A DNA stretch of 64,000 bases from Amycolatopsis sp. QT-25 (GTDB lineage Bacteria; Actinomycetota; Actinomycetes; Mycobacteriales; Pseudonocardiaceae), in the NCBI RefSeq assembly GCF_029369745.1, contig NZ_CP120210.1, positions 1,178,001 to 1,242,000 on the forward strand, written 5' to 3'. The position numbers and the translations under genes were made by a program. The notes under the pieces were generated by a model, which was not told the origin of the DNA, ran no database searches, and saw only the letters and a list, made by a program, of their open reading frames with translations. Of the stretch, positions 45,291-54,571 are shown in pieces. How positions within the stretch are numbered: position 1 is the first letter of the stretch; each line of letters starts with the position of its first letter.

Positions 45291-46132
45291 CCGACGAGCG
45301 ATTCGATCCCGGCGGGCTCGGCAAGTGGACCGGCGAGTCCCGGTTCGAGGTGACCCGCGAGCGGCTGATCGAGTACGCGAAGGCCACCAACGACCCGATC
45401 CCGGCGCATCTCGCCGGGGACGTCGCGAGCCCGGTGTTCGCGATCGTGCCGGTGTTCGAGTCGCTGATGGAACCCGCGCTCGAGGTAGTCCCGGTCGGCT
45501 TGTTCGGCCGGATCGTGCACGGGGAACAGGAGTTCCGGTTCCACCGGCCGATCCGCCCCGGCGACAAGCTGGTGTCACGGGCGCGCATGACCGGCTACGA
45601 AGGACTGTCGAACGGCACGCGCGGCACCGTCCACCTCGAATGCCGGGCCGAAGACGGCGACCTGGTCAACGAGCAGTACGTGACCTTGTTCGTGCGCGGG
45701 TTCGACACCGGCGAGACGCGGGGCGAACTCGGGCCGGAGCACAGGTTCGACGACGGCCTGCGTTCGCGGGCGCCGGTGGCGAAGGTCAGCCAGCACGTCG
45801 ATGACGACCAGACGTACCGGTACGCGCCCGCCGCGGGTGATCCGATGCCCATCCATCTCGACGAAGAGGTCGCGAAGGATTCGGGACTGCCGGGGATCAT
45901 CGCGCACGGCTTGTGCACCATGGCGTTCACCTCGTGGGCGCTGCTGACCGAGGTCGCCGGGTCCGATGTGGACAAACTGAAGCGGTTCGCCGTGCGGTTC
46001 GCCAAGCCGGTGTTGCCGGGCCAGGACCTGACGACGTCCATCTGGAGCGCGGGTGGCGGGAGCTACGCGTTCGAAACCACCGTCGGCGAAACCGTCGTGC
46101 TCAAAGACGGCCTCGCCGAATTCGCGGAGTAG
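45287..46132 (+). CDS. MaoC-family enoyl-CoA hydratase (double hotdog)
   Basis: A 281-residue protein with an N-terminal FAS1-like dehydratase/hotdog half (residues 15-135, HGEQEFRFHRPIRPGDKL) and a C-terminal MaoC hotdog half with the hydratase signature YAPAAGDPMPIHLDEEVAKD and GIIAHGLCTMAF, where Asp and His are catalytic. It hydrates 2-enoyl-CoA to 3-hydroxyacyl-CoA. The GTG overlaps the SRPBCC stop. Confidence 0.88.
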   Translation: MTDERFDPGGLGKWTGESRFEVTRERLIEYAKATNDPIPAHLAGDVASPVFAIVPVFESLMEPALEVVPVGLFGRIVHGEQEFRFHRPIRPGDKLVSRARMTGYEGLSNGTRGTVHLECRAEDGDLVNEQYVTLFVRGFDTGETRGELGPEHRFDDGLRSRAPVAKVSQHVDDDQTYRYAPAAGDPMPIHLDEEVAKDSGLPGIIAHGLCTMAFTSWALLTEVAGSDVDKLKRFAVRFAKPVLPGQDLTTSIWSAGGGSYAFETTVGETVVLKDGLAEFAE

Positions 46133-46142
46133 GAGCAAAGTC

Positions 46143-47012
46143 ATGGGAGCACTCGACGGGCGGGTCGCCGTCATCACCGGCGCCGGCCGGGGGATCGGCC
46201 GCGAGCACGCGCTGCTGTTCGCGCGGGAGGGCGCGAGCGTCGTGGTCAACGACCTCGGCGGGGCGAACGACGGCAGCGGGGCCGACACGGGTCCGGCGCA
46301 GCAGGTCGTCGACGAGATCCGCGCGGCGGGCGGCAAGGCCGTGGCGAACACGGCCGACGTCGCCGACTGGGCGGGCGCCGAGGAACTGGTCGCGCAGGCG
46401 GTGGGCGAGTTCGGCAGGCTGGACGTCGTCGTGAACAACGCGGGCATCCTGCGCGACGGGTTCATCGCCGGGCTGGAGGAATCCCACTGGGATTCCGTGA
46501 TCGCCGTGCACCTGAAGGGGCACGCGGCGGTGCTGCGGCACGCGGCCGCGTACTGGAAGTCGGCGAGCAAGGCCGGTGAGCGGGTGGCGGGCTCGGTGAT
46601 CAACACCGCGTCGGCGTCCGGGACCACGTTGCCGAACGCGGGGCAGGCGAACTACGGCGCGGCGAAGGCGGGCATCGCCGCGCTGACGCTGGTCGCCGCC
46701 GAAGAACTGGAACGCTACGGCGTGCGGGTCAACGCGATCGCACCGATCGCGCGCACGCGGCTCACCCTGGCGACGCCGGGCATGGGCGCGATCTTCGCGC
46801 AGGAGGTCGAAGAAGGGGAGTTCGACGCGTTCTCCCCGGCCAACATCTCGCCGCTGGTCGCCTATCTCGCCACGGAGAAATGCCCGCTCACCGGCAAGGT
46901 GTTCGCGGTGCAGGGCGGCGCGATCTCCGAACTCGCGGGCTGGCACGACGTCAAGGTGATCGAAACCGAGGCCGCCTGGGAGATCGACGACATCGCCGCG
47001 AAGCTGCCGTGA
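46143..47012 (+). CDS. SDR-family 3-hydroxyacyl-CoA dehydrogenase
   Basis: A 289-residue short-chain dehydrogenase with the cofactor motif VITGAGRGIGREHALLFARE, the NNAGILRD motif, catalytic Ser in INTASASG and YxxxK in YGAAKAGIAAL. The early NDLGGANDGSGADTGPAQQV insertion is typical of the dehydrogenase half of peroxisomal-type multifunctional enzymes, supporting a role on 3-hydroxyacyl-CoA. It lies 10 bp after the hydratase gene and overlaps the acyl-CoA dehydrogenase. Confidence 0.9.
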   Translation: MGALDGRVAVITGAGRGIGREHALLFAREGASVVVNDLGGANDGSGADTGPAQQVVDEIRAAGGKAVANTADVADWAGAEELVAQAVGEFGRLDVVVNNAGILRDGFIAGLEESHWDSVIAVHLKGHAAVLRHAAAYWKSASKAGERVAGSVINTASASGTTLPNAGQANYGAAKAGIAALTLVAAEELERYGVRVNAIAPIARTRLTLATPGMGAIFAQEVEEGEFDAFSPANISPLVAYLATEKCPLTGKVFAVQGGAISELAGWHDVKVIETEAAWEIDDIAAKLP

Positions 47013-48223
47013 TCGAGTGGTCCGAGACCGAACTGCTGATCCGGGACGCGATCCGCGAGTTCGTCGACAAGGAGATCCGGCCGCACCTCGACGCGCTCGA
47101 GAGCGGAACGCTGCCGCCGTACGACCTCATCCGGAAGATGTTCGCGTCCTTCGGCATCGACGCGCTCGCGCGGGAATCGGTGACGAAACTGCTGGCGAAG
47201 CCGCCTGGGTCCGGTTCGGGTGGTGGCGGGCTCGCGTTCGGCGGGCAGGAGGCGATGGCGCTCATCGCGGTGAGCGAACTGGCCGGGGTCAGCCTCGGCA
47301 TCGTCGCCTCGCTCGGCGTGAGCATCGGGCTGACCGCGCAGACGATCCTGACCAAGGGCACGCAAGCGCAGAAGGAACGCTGGCTGCCCGGGCTGGCGAC
47401 GTTCGAGAGGGTCGGCGCGTGGGCGATCACCGAACCCGAATCCGGCTCGGACGCTTTCGGCGGGATGAAGACGTCGGTGCGGCGCGACGGTGACGAGTAC
47501 GTCCTCAACGGACAGAAAACGTTCATCACCAACGGCCCGTACGCCGACACGATCATCGTGTACGCGAAGCTCGACGACGGCGCCGACGTCCGCGACCGCA
47601 CGGTGTTGACGTTCGTGCTGGACAAGGGCATGCCCGGGCTCACACAGGGCAAGCCGTTCAAGAAGATGGGCATGATGTCCTCCCCGACCGGTGAGCTGTT
47701 CTTCAGCGACGTCCGGCTCGGGCGGGACAGGCTGCTCGGCGAATCCGAGACCGGCCGCGAGGGTGACAGCAAGGCCGAGGTGAAGTCCGGGTTCGCCGTC
47801 GAGCGGATCGGGGTCGCGGCACTGGCGCTCGGGATCATCAACGAATGCCACCGGCTTTGCGTGGACTACGCGAAGAACCGGAAGCTGTGGGGCCAGGAGA
47901 TCGGGCGGTTCCAGCTGATCCAGCTCAAGCTGGCGAAGATGGAAGTCGCGAGGATCAACGTGCAGAACATGGTGTTCCAGCTGATCGAGACCCTGCGCGC
48001 GGGCAAGATGCCGACGTTGGCCGAGGCTTCGGCGATGAAGCTGTACTCGTCGGAGGCGGCCACCGAGGTCTCGATGGAGGCCGTGCAGCTGTTCGGCGGC
48101 AACGGATACATGGCGGAGTACCGGGTGGAGCAGCTGGCGCGGGACGCGAAGTCGCTGATGATCTACGCGGGAAGCAACGAGATCCAGGTGACGCACATCG
48201 CGAAGGGCCTGCTGGGCCGCTGA
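47009..48223 (+). CDS. Acyl-CoA dehydrogenase
   Basis: A 404-residue FAD enzyme. Seen are GAWAITEPESGSDAFGGMKT (FAD and substrate binding), GQKTFITNGPYADTI, and the C-terminal QLFGGNGYMAEYRVEQLARD, then IYAGSNEIQVTHIAKGLLGR. The catalytic base would be the Glu of the AEYRVE segment or its equivalent. It provides the first oxidation of the beta-oxidation spiral whose later steps are encoded upstream. No acyl-CoA ligase gene is in the cluster, so activation occurs elsewhere. GTGA overlap with the SDR gene. Confidence 0.92.
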   Translation: MIEWSETELLIRDAIREFVDKEIRPHLDALESGTLPPYDLIRKMFASFGIDALARESVTKLLAKPPGSGSGGGGLAFGGQEAMALIAVSELAGVSLGIVASLGVSIGLTAQTILTKGTQAQKERWLPGLATFERVGAWAITEPESGSDAFGGMKTSVRRDGDEYVLNGQKTFITNGPYADTIIVYAKLDDGADVRDRTVLTFVLDKGMPGLTQGKPFKKMGMMSSPTGELFFSDVRLGRDRLLGESETGREGDSKAEVKSGFAVERIGVAALALGIINECHRLCVDYAKNRKLWGQEIGRFQLIQLKLAKMEVARINVQNMVFQLIETLRAGKMPTLAEASAMKLYSSEAATEVSMEAVQLFGGNGYMAEYRVEQLARDAKSLMIYAGSNEIQVTHIAKGLLGR

Positions 48224-48240
48224 GCCGAGGTCCGTTCCGG

Positions 48241-48286
48241 ACGGCGGTGAAGAACGACGTGACCGAACGCCGATCTTCACCGCCGT
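48241..48286. terminator. Bidirectional terminator between convergent genes
   Basis: A 13-bp perfect stem (ACGGCGGTGAAGA at 48241-48253, TCTTCACCGCCGT at 48274-48286) with a 20-nt loop, between the acyl-CoA dehydrogenase and P450 gene ends. Confidence 0.75.
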
Positions 48287-48297
48287 GCGCGACGACG

Positions 48298-49542
48298 TCA
48301 GGCGCCGACGGACACGTCACTTCCCTGCAGGTTGATCGGGAGCGACTTCAAGCGACGGCTGATCAGGAAGACCGGTTGCCAGCTGGGCTTTTCGTAGGCG
48401 GGGCTGACGTTCGGGAACCGGGAAAGCAGGATGCGGAAGAACTCGTCCCCCTCCATCCTGGCCAGTGCCGCGCCGAGGCAATGGAACATGCCGGTGGCGA
48501 AGGCGAGATGCCGGTTCGGCGACCGCTTGGCGTCGAACCGGTCCGGGTCCGGGAACACCTCCGGGTCGCGGTTGCCGGCGTTCAAGGCCAACAGGAACTG
48601 CTGCCCCGCGGGGAACGGGTATCCGGCGACTTCGACGGGCTCGGTGCTGGTACGGGAGATCACGGAAGCCGGTCCGGCGAGGCGGAGCATCTCCTCGACC
48701 GCGCCCGGCATGTGCTCCGGCTCGGCCTTCAGCAGCTCGAACTGGTCCGGGTTGTCGAACAACTGCACCAGCCCGTTGGTGATCAGCCCGCCGGTGGTCT
48801 CGTGCCCCGAGAAGAGCAGCATCACGCAGTTGGAAAGGATCTCGGGCTGATCCACGATCCCTTCGCGCTCCGCGGCGACGAACATGCTGATCAGGTCCTC
48901 GCGCGGGGAGGCCCGGCGCTCTTCCACCAGTTCCAGCATGTAATCCTGCATCGCCAGCAGGCTGCGCTGGCAGTCCATCAACCGGTCGTAGCTCACGATT
49001 TCGGCGATCGCCGCGATGTCTGCGGACCAGGTCAGCAGCTGTGCCCGGTCACTGGTGCGCACGCCGAGCATCTCGGCGATGACGGAAGCGGGCAGCTTGT
49101 AGGCGATATCGGCCACCAGATCGACCTGGCCGGCTTTCGCGGCCTCGTCGAGGAGTTCGTGGGTCAACTCCCGGACCCGTGGCCGGAACGAGTCGATCAT
49201 CGCCGGGGTGAAGTACCGCTTGAGCAGACTGATGAAGCGCTGGTGATCGGTGTTGTTGGTATGCCCCATCCACTTCTCGACCGCTGTGCGCAGCGGAACC
49301 AGGTCGGCCTGCTGCTCGGGAGGAAGAAGCCGCATCCCTTGCGTGAGGTTGGCGGGCGCCATCCGGTGGTCTTTCAGCACGCTGACGATGTCGACGTGCC
49401 GGGTGAGCAGACCTGCGTCGAGCACGGGAACCCAGGCTATCGGCGTTTCCGCGCGAAGTTTGTGCAGCTCCGGGATCGGATCGGTGTTCTTCTCCGGCGA
49501 GATCAATTCATAGACGGGAAACCGTGTCTCAGAAACGGTCAT
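48298..49542 (-). CDS. Cytochrome P450 (CYP107-like) divergent from the diterpene operon
   Basis: A 414-residue soluble bacterial P450. The I-helix is LLFSGHETTGGLI, ExxR is in EEMLRLAG, and the heme loop is HLAFATGMFHCLGAALAR with Cys355 as ligand. The usual loop is FxxGx(H/R)xCxG; here the basic residue is one place later (M-F-H-C instead of I-H-F-C). A perfect -35 box lies upstream. It shares an 819-bp divergent region with the diterpene operon, so it is a candidate tailoring hydroxylase, or it may belong to the acyl-CoA genes. It would need a ferredoxin such as the one at 55568. Confidence 0.88.
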   Translation of the reverse strand: MTVSETRFPVYELISPEKNTDPIPELHKLRAETPIAWVPVLDAGLLTRHVDIVSVLKDHRMAPANLTQGMRLLPPEQQADLVPLRTAVEKWMGHTNNTDHQRFISLLKRYFTPAMIDSFRPRVRELTHELLDEAAKAGQVDLVADIAYKLPASVIAEMLGVRTSDRAQLLTWSADIAAIAEIVSYDRLMDCQRSLLAMQDYMLELVEERRASPREDLISMFVAAEREGIVDQPEILSNCVMLLFSGHETTGGLITNGLVQLFDNPDQFELLKAEPEHMPGAVEEMLRLAGPASVISRTSTEPVEVAGYPFPAGQQFLLALNAGNRDPEVFPDPDRFDAKRSPNRHLAFATGMFHCLGAALARMEGDEFFRILLSRFPNVSPAYEKPSWQPVFLISRRLKSLPINLQGSDVSVGA

Positions 49543-50361
49543 AGTGCTTGCGTCTCCTCCTGGCAGTTGCCTGCGTCCCCAGTAGGCGCGTCGCGCCGAA
49601 GCGTACGCCATGCGGCCACCGACTTTCGTTCGTCGGCTCGGTGACGATAGGACTTCGGTTGTTAAATGTATGTATCCGGGGATGTCAATTAGTTCGAACA
49701 GCCTACGCCGGGCGGATGTTCGGCGGGATGGCAAAGGGAACCATATCCGGCGCGCAGGGGGTATGCCTGCGATGATCGCCGCCAAAATGATCTTGACCCT
49801 ACGAAATACGTAGTTCGATCAGATGCTGAGCATGGAAAACCCAGGGTGACAACAGTGGCGACCGCCTTCACTCGGATGTCCTATTGTCCAGCCCAACCTG
49901 CTCCGGCACGCTGAGGATCCAGGTCGTGAAAAATTGCGAAGTGTGTTAAAAAATTAATTGATTCTGGGGAGGGTCTTCAGTCCTACTGGTGACCGTCCGC
50001 GCTCATACGGGATTCTTGGCGAATTCGATGACTGCTCCGCGGCGGCTGAGGTAACAGGATCGAAGAGGCGCGACGACGCGCCCCACGGACCTGCGCTTTC
50101 CCGTCCATCGCCGGTCGGTGGGGTTCACCCTGCCCGGCGGTCACCGACGGCTCGCCGAGCGACCATCGTCGCGGTTTCGGCTCGCGTGGCTGGTTCACCA
50201 AGCGCGTCATGCCTTCGGTGACCACTCGTGGGTCCGCTTGATCTCACCACAGACCCGCCGCCGTTGTCCTGCGCGGACCGCACGAGGCCGATCGGCGACG
50301 CCGTCGATCGACTCCGGACCGAACCGATCACACCGCGCCCCGAAGAGGAGACCCGACGAAG
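49543..50361. other. 819-bp AT-richer divergent region without genes
   Basis: No convincing coding frame is present. The stretch 49640-49980 is clearly richer in A and T than the surroundings. It holds the P450 promoter, a short palindrome CTACGAAATACGTAG (49799-49813) that could be an operator, and an A/T run near 49930-49965. The part from 50000 to 50361 is GC-rich and probably a long leader of the diterpene operon. No regulator gene lies inside or beside the locus. Confidence 0.6.
49661..49688 (-). promoter_or_regulatory. Promoter of the divergent P450
   Basis: On the minus strand a consensus -35 TTGACA (49683-49688) is followed by a 16-bp spacer and a -10-like TTTAAC (49661-49666), about 120 bp before the P450 start. 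Confidence 0.55.
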
Positions 50362-51738
50362 ATGACCGCCGCAACCACCGCGAAGATTCCGCAGCTCGCC
50401 CCGGGAGCCGTTCCGGTACTGGGACACCTGCCGCTCATACTTCGCTCGCGATTCGACTTCATCGACGCCGCGGGGTCCGTCAAACCCGTGTCCAGGGTGA
50501 AATTCGGGCCGAAGAACGCCTACTTCGTGAACGACCACGAGCTCCTGCAGCAGATCCTGGTGAGTGACGCCGACAAGTTCATCCGTGGCATCCACTTCAA
50601 GAAGATGCGCAACATGGTCGGGAACGGTGTCGTCACCACGTCCGGGGACATGCACCGGCGTCAGCGGCGGACGATGCTCCCTTCGTTCACTCAGCGACGG
50701 CTCGCGCTGAGCCTGCCGATCATCCGGAAGATCATCTCGCAGTTCGTGGACCAGATCCCGCCGGACACCGCCTACGACCTGATGCCGCCGCTTCTGGGAG
50801 TCGGTTGTGACATCACCGCGACGACCCTTTTCGGCGAGGGATGCTCGAGGAACGTGCTCGACCTGGTGCGTGAGGCCATCCCGGTCTTCGTCTCGAACGC
50901 GGCGATCCACGCGGTCGACGTTACCGGCGTCTACAAGCATCTGCCGACCCGATCCAACCGGAACTTCCGTCGCCTGCTCGACGAATTCAACGGGTACCTC
51001 TATTCCATCATCGACGAGCGGATGGCGAAGGGCGGCGACGAGCAGGACCTGCTCGGGATGCTGATCCGGGCGACCGACCCCGAGACGGGTGAGAAGTTCT
51101 CGCGGACCGAAGTGCGTGACCAGTCCGCGACGGTCATGTTCGCCTCCACCGAGACCACCGCGAACACGGTCAGCTGGGCGGCCTACGAACTGGCTCGCCA
51201 CCCCCGGGTCTTCAGCCAGTGCCGGGCGGAGGTGGACGCGCTCGTCAACGGCGGCGCCGTCGGGGAGATCGAAGTCGGCCGCGACGACCTGCCGACGGTG
51301 AAACGGGCCGTCATGGAGGCCCTGCGCCTGTATCCGTCGTCCTACCTGCTTTCCCGGCAGACCGCGAAGGACGTCACGCTGGGCGGCTACGCCATCCCGG
51401 AGGGCGCGACGATCCTGTATTCCCACTACGGACAGCAGCGCGACGAGGTGAACTTCAGCCACGCCGACGAGTTCGACCCCGATCGCTGGCTGGACAAGAA
51501 CGGCTCCGAGATCACCCCCGCGGCGTACATGCCGTTCGGGTACGGGGCTTACCGGTGCATGGGTGAAAGCGTCGCCACCCTCGAAGCGATCTATTACATC
51601 GCCATGATGGTTCACCAATGGGACTTCCGGGTGTCCGAAACGGCGGCGCCGAGAATGAACGCGACGATCACCCTTTCCCCGCACGATCTGAAGCTGGTGT
51701 TCTCGAAGCGGGTGTACGGGAGCGAACAGCGGGGATGA
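50362..51738 (+). CDS. Cytochrome P450, first gene of the diterpene operon
   Basis: A 458-residue P450 with the proline-rich hinge PGAVPVLGHLP near the start, I-helix FASTETTANTV, ExxR in MEALRLYPSS, and PERF-region FDPDRW. The heme loop is MPFGYGAYRCMGES with Cys399; again the basic residue sits one place closer to Cys than in the canonical FGxGxRxCxG. Overall it resembles terpene-oxidising P450s of actinomycetes. Position at the head of a terpene operon makes it the likely oxidase of the cyclised diterpene. GAGGAG precedes the ATG. Confidence 0.9.
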   Translation: MTAATTAKIPQLAPGAVPVLGHLPLILRSRFDFIDAAGSVKPVSRVKFGPKNAYFVNDHELLQQILVSDADKFIRGIHFKKMRNMVGNGVVTTSGDMHRRQRRTMLPSFTQRRLALSLPIIRKIISQFVDQIPPDTAYDLMPPLLGVGCDITATTLFGEGCSRNVLDLVREAIPVFVSNAAIHAVDVTGVYKHLPTRSNRNFRRLLDEFNGYLYSIIDERMAKGGDEQDLLGMLIRATDPETGEKFSRTEVRDQSATVMFASTETTANTVSWAAYELARHPRVFSQCRAEVDALVNGGAVGEIEVGRDDLPTVKRAVMEALRLYPSSYLLSRQTAKDVTLGGYAIPEGATILYSHYGQQRDEVNFSHADEFDPDRWLDKNGSEITPAAYMPFGYGAYRCMGESVATLEAIYYIAMMVHQWDFRVSETAAPRMNATITLSPHDLKLVFSKRVYGSEQRG

Positions 51739-51829
51739 CCCGAGCCGATTCCCACCACGGAAACGTGCTCCGCACGTGCGATTGATCTCCACCCCGGCAC
51801 GCGGACGTCCAGAGGAGCCCGGATCGACC

Positions 51830-53002
51830 ATGCAGACGGCGAACCAGGAAAGGCGCGGTGACGGCCTTGACGCACTCGCGCAACGAGCCAGATTGGGTGA
51901 ACTCCGGGGCTATTCCGAGCCCGACCTAGTGAGGCTGGTGGACACCTCGCTGCGCGCCTTTTCGGTGTCCGCGCTCCGGCCACTGGCCGGGGTACAGGAC
52001 GGCAAGGTGGCCGGCCCGCTGGCCACCTTGCTCCGTAGCCGTGGCAAGCGGATCCGCCCCGTCTTCACCTTGTACGGCGCGGCGCTGGGCGGCGCGGGCG
52101 AACTGACCGGCGCGTTGCTGAAGGCGGCGACCGCGCTCGAACTGTTCCACCTCTTCGCGCTCATCCATGACGACATCATCGACAACGCCGAGTCGAGGCG
52201 GGGAAATCCCAGCCTCCATCGGTTGTACGGTGAAGATCTCGACGATCCGCCCGCGAACACGCAGGCGGATCAACGGGCACGGAACATGGCGATGCTCGCC
52301 GGTGATCTCGTGCTCTGCTGGGCGAACGTTTCCTTCCAGGAAGCGATCGACGGGGCCGCATCGGCGAAGACCGCGAGAACGCTGTTCGACCAGATGACCA
52401 CCGAAATCATGGTCGGCCAGGCGATGGACATGTGCCATGAGGGGCATTTCCTGAACCTCACCGAGGAGACCACCGCCAAGATCGTCGAGTACAAGACCGC
52501 GAGATACACCTTTCTGCGGCCGATGCAGATCGGTGCCGCGCTGGCGGGCGCCGACGCGGAGACGATCGACTCCTACCACGACTTCGCCCTTCCGCTCGGC
52601 CGCGCCTTTCAGCTCAGGGACGATCTGATCGGCGCCTTCGACGACGGTTCGGAAGGGAAATCGGGGACCACCGATCTGGAATGCGGGAAACCGACGGAAC
52701 TCATGCGGTACGCCGTCGCCAACGCGAACCCGGCGAGTGTCACCAAGCTGTTGTCGGTGGTCGGGCGGCCGGCGACGGACGCGGCGTCGACCGCGGCGGC
52801 CAGGGAGATCCTGCTGGAGTCCGGTGCGGTGAAGCACATCACCGCCGAGATCGAGAAGTCGGCCGAGGCGGCGGAGAGGGCACTGCGCGGGCTTCGGGGC
52901 GAACCGTGGCTCGAGAAGCGCTTGAGCGCGCACTTGAAGCGGTTGTTCGTCATCCCGGGCGTTCCCCAGGCTGTCCGGACCGAGCTCGAGAACGTGATCT
53001 GA
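51830..53002 (+). CDS. Polyprenyl diphosphate synthase, probably geranylgeranyl diphosphate synthase
   Basis: A 390-residue trans-isoprenyl diphosphate synthase. The first Asp-rich motif is in HDDIIDNAE (residues 114-118) and the second is in FQLRDDLIGAFDD (from 264). The short RGKRIRPVFTLYGAA binds diphosphate. The following cyclases use C20 substrates, so GGPP is the expected product; chain length cannot be proven from motifs. The residues before the first motif (LFHLFALI) set chain length. The ATG at 51830 has AGAGGAG at a long 11-base spacing. Confidence 0.9.
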   Translation: MQTANQERRGDGLDALAQRARLGELRGYSEPDLVRLVDTSLRAFSVSALRPLAGVQDGKVAGPLATLLRSRGKRIRPVFTLYGAALGGAGELTGALLKAATALELFHLFALIHDDIIDNAESRRGNPSLHRLYGEDLDDPPANTQADQRARNMAMLAGDLVLCWANVSFQEAIDGAASAKTARTLFDQMTTEIMVGQAMDMCHEGHFLNLTEETTAKIVEYKTARYTFLRPMQIGAALAGADAETIDSYHDFALPLGRAFQLRDDLIGAFDDGSEGKSGTTDLECGKPTELMRYAVANANPASVTKLLSVVGRPATDAASTAAAREILLESGAVKHITAEIEKSAEAAERALRGLRGEPWLEKRLSAHLKRLFVIPGVPQAVRTELENVI

Positions 53003-53019
53003 CGAACGGGGCACGCGCG

Positions 53020-54534
53020 ATGAGTGATCGACATCAGATGGAAACGCTGCTGAAGGAAATGGCCGCGAACCGCGTGACGCAGTTCAGTCCTTCGCCGTAC
53101 GAGACGGGACAGTATCTGCGGGTGTCCGGCCGCGCCGGGACCACCGACAGCCAGGTGGCCTACCTGCTGAAGACGCAGCGGTCCGACGGCCTGTGGGGCG
53201 CGGACGGCTTCGAGCTGGTTCCGACGCTCGGCGCGATCGCCGGGCTCGCCTCCCTGTCGGACGCGGCCGTCCGGCCGGGCGTGGCGGACGCGCTGTCCCG
53301 TGCCTGCCGGAGGCTTTGGGACCTGGCATCGAGCGAAGAAGGTTTGGCGGCGCTTCCGGACACCGTGGCCTCCGAACTGATCACGCCGGCGCTGATCGAC
53401 GGAAATCGTGAAGTGCTGCGCCGGTATTCGCCGGCGGGACCGGAGCGGGACTTTCCGCAGCCGCCGAGGGCGCGCCCGGAGTTCTGGCGGAAACTCGCCG
53501 GGCTGATCGCCGCCGGTCAGCCGATCCCGAAGAAGCTGTGGCATTCGCTCGAGGTGTTCCATCCTCTCCCGTCGGCCTTCGCGGGCACGGTGGCCGCCGC
53601 CGAAGACGGGGCGGTCACCTGCTCGCCCGCGGCGACCGCCGCCTGGGTCGCCGCGGTGGGTCCCGAGGTGGGCCGGGGCAGCCTCGCCTACCTGGACGAG
53701 GTGGAAGGCCGGTACGACGGCGCGATCCCCATGGGCAGCTCGATGACGTTCTTCGAGTTGTTGTGGGTGCTCGTCCCGGTGCTGAAGTACTTCCCGGAGA
53801 TACGGGTCCCGAACGAGCTGATCACCGAGCTGACCGACGCGTTCGGTGAAACGGGCATCGGTGGCGGGCCGGGGCTGCCGCCGGACGGCGACGACACGTC
53901 CTACCTGATGCTGGCCATGGAGATGCGGGGCAGTGTCACGGATCCCGCCGTGCTGATGAAGTTCTGGGAGGACGACCACTTCATCTCGTACAAGGCCGAG
54001 CAGACGGCTTCGGAGACGGTGAACGCGCACGCGATCGAGTACCTGAGCCGGGTGCGGCTGCGCCGGGGTGTCCAGGAGTACGCCCGGACCGAGGACGTCT
54101 GCGTCGACTGGCTGATCGCACAGCAGACGACGGAAGGCTGCTGGTACGACAAGTGGCACATCTCGCCCTACTACGCGACGCACGCGTGTGTGGAGGCACT
54201 GCTCTTCAGCGGGAAGAAGACGAAGACCGTCGTGGATTCGGTGGAACGCGCCAGAACCTGGTTGCTCCGAAGCCAGCAGGAGGACGGTGGCTGGGGAATC
54301 CGCAAGACGACCCAGGAAGAGACGGCCTACGCCGTGCTGGCCTTGGACTGCTTCGTGTCGAACGACCCCGGGCGGGCGGACGAGGCGGCCAAGGCGATCA
54401 CCCTCGCCAACGGCGTCCTCTCCGGACAGGACGAAGAGACACCGCCGTTGTGGATGGGCAAGGATCTGTACACCCCTTATCGCATCGTCGACACGGTCGA
54501 ATCGTGCGGTCGGGTCGTCGCGGCCAGGTATTGA
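53020..54534 (+). CDS. Class II diterpene cyclase (copalyl-diphosphate-synthase type)
   Basis: A 504-residue protein with the beta-gamma double alpha-barrel fold of class II terpene cyclases. The catalytic acid motif DxDD is present as Asp-Gly-Asp-Asp at 289-292 (LPPDGDDTSYLM). QW-like repeats are visible (LLKTQRSDGLWG and LLRSQQEDGGWG), as are the CWYDKWHISPYYATH and TAYAVLALDCF segments. Its C-terminal part resembles the mycobacterial halimadienyl diphosphate synthase Rv3377c as I recall it, and the length agrees. It should protonate GGPP to a bicyclic diphosphate that the next enzyme uses. The stereochemistry is unknown. Confidence 0.9.
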   Translation: MSDRHQMETLLKEMAANRVTQFSPSPYETGQYLRVSGRAGTTDSQVAYLLKTQRSDGLWGADGFELVPTLGAIAGLASLSDAAVRPGVADALSRACRRLWDLASSEEGLAALPDTVASELITPALIDGNREVLRRYSPAGPERDFPQPPRARPEFWRKLAGLIAAGQPIPKKLWHSLEVFHPLPSAFAGTVAAAEDGAVTCSPAATAAWVAAVGPEVGRGSLAYLDEVEGRYDGAIPMGSSMTFFELLWVLVPVLKYFPEIRVPNELITELTDAFGETGIGGGPGLPPDGDDTSYLMLAMEMRGSVTDPAVLMKFWEDDHFISYKAEQTASETVNAHAIEYLSRVRLRRGVQEYARTEDVCVDWLIAQQTTEGCWYDKWHISPYYATHACVEALLFSGKKTKTVVDSVERARTWLLRSQQEDGGWGIRKTTQEETAYAVLALDCFVSNDPGRADEAAKAITLANGVLSGQDEETPPLWMGKDLYTPYRIVDTVESCGRVVAARY

Positions 54535-54571
54535 CCGACCTCGGTCTCCACTCTCTCAGACAGGAACAGGT

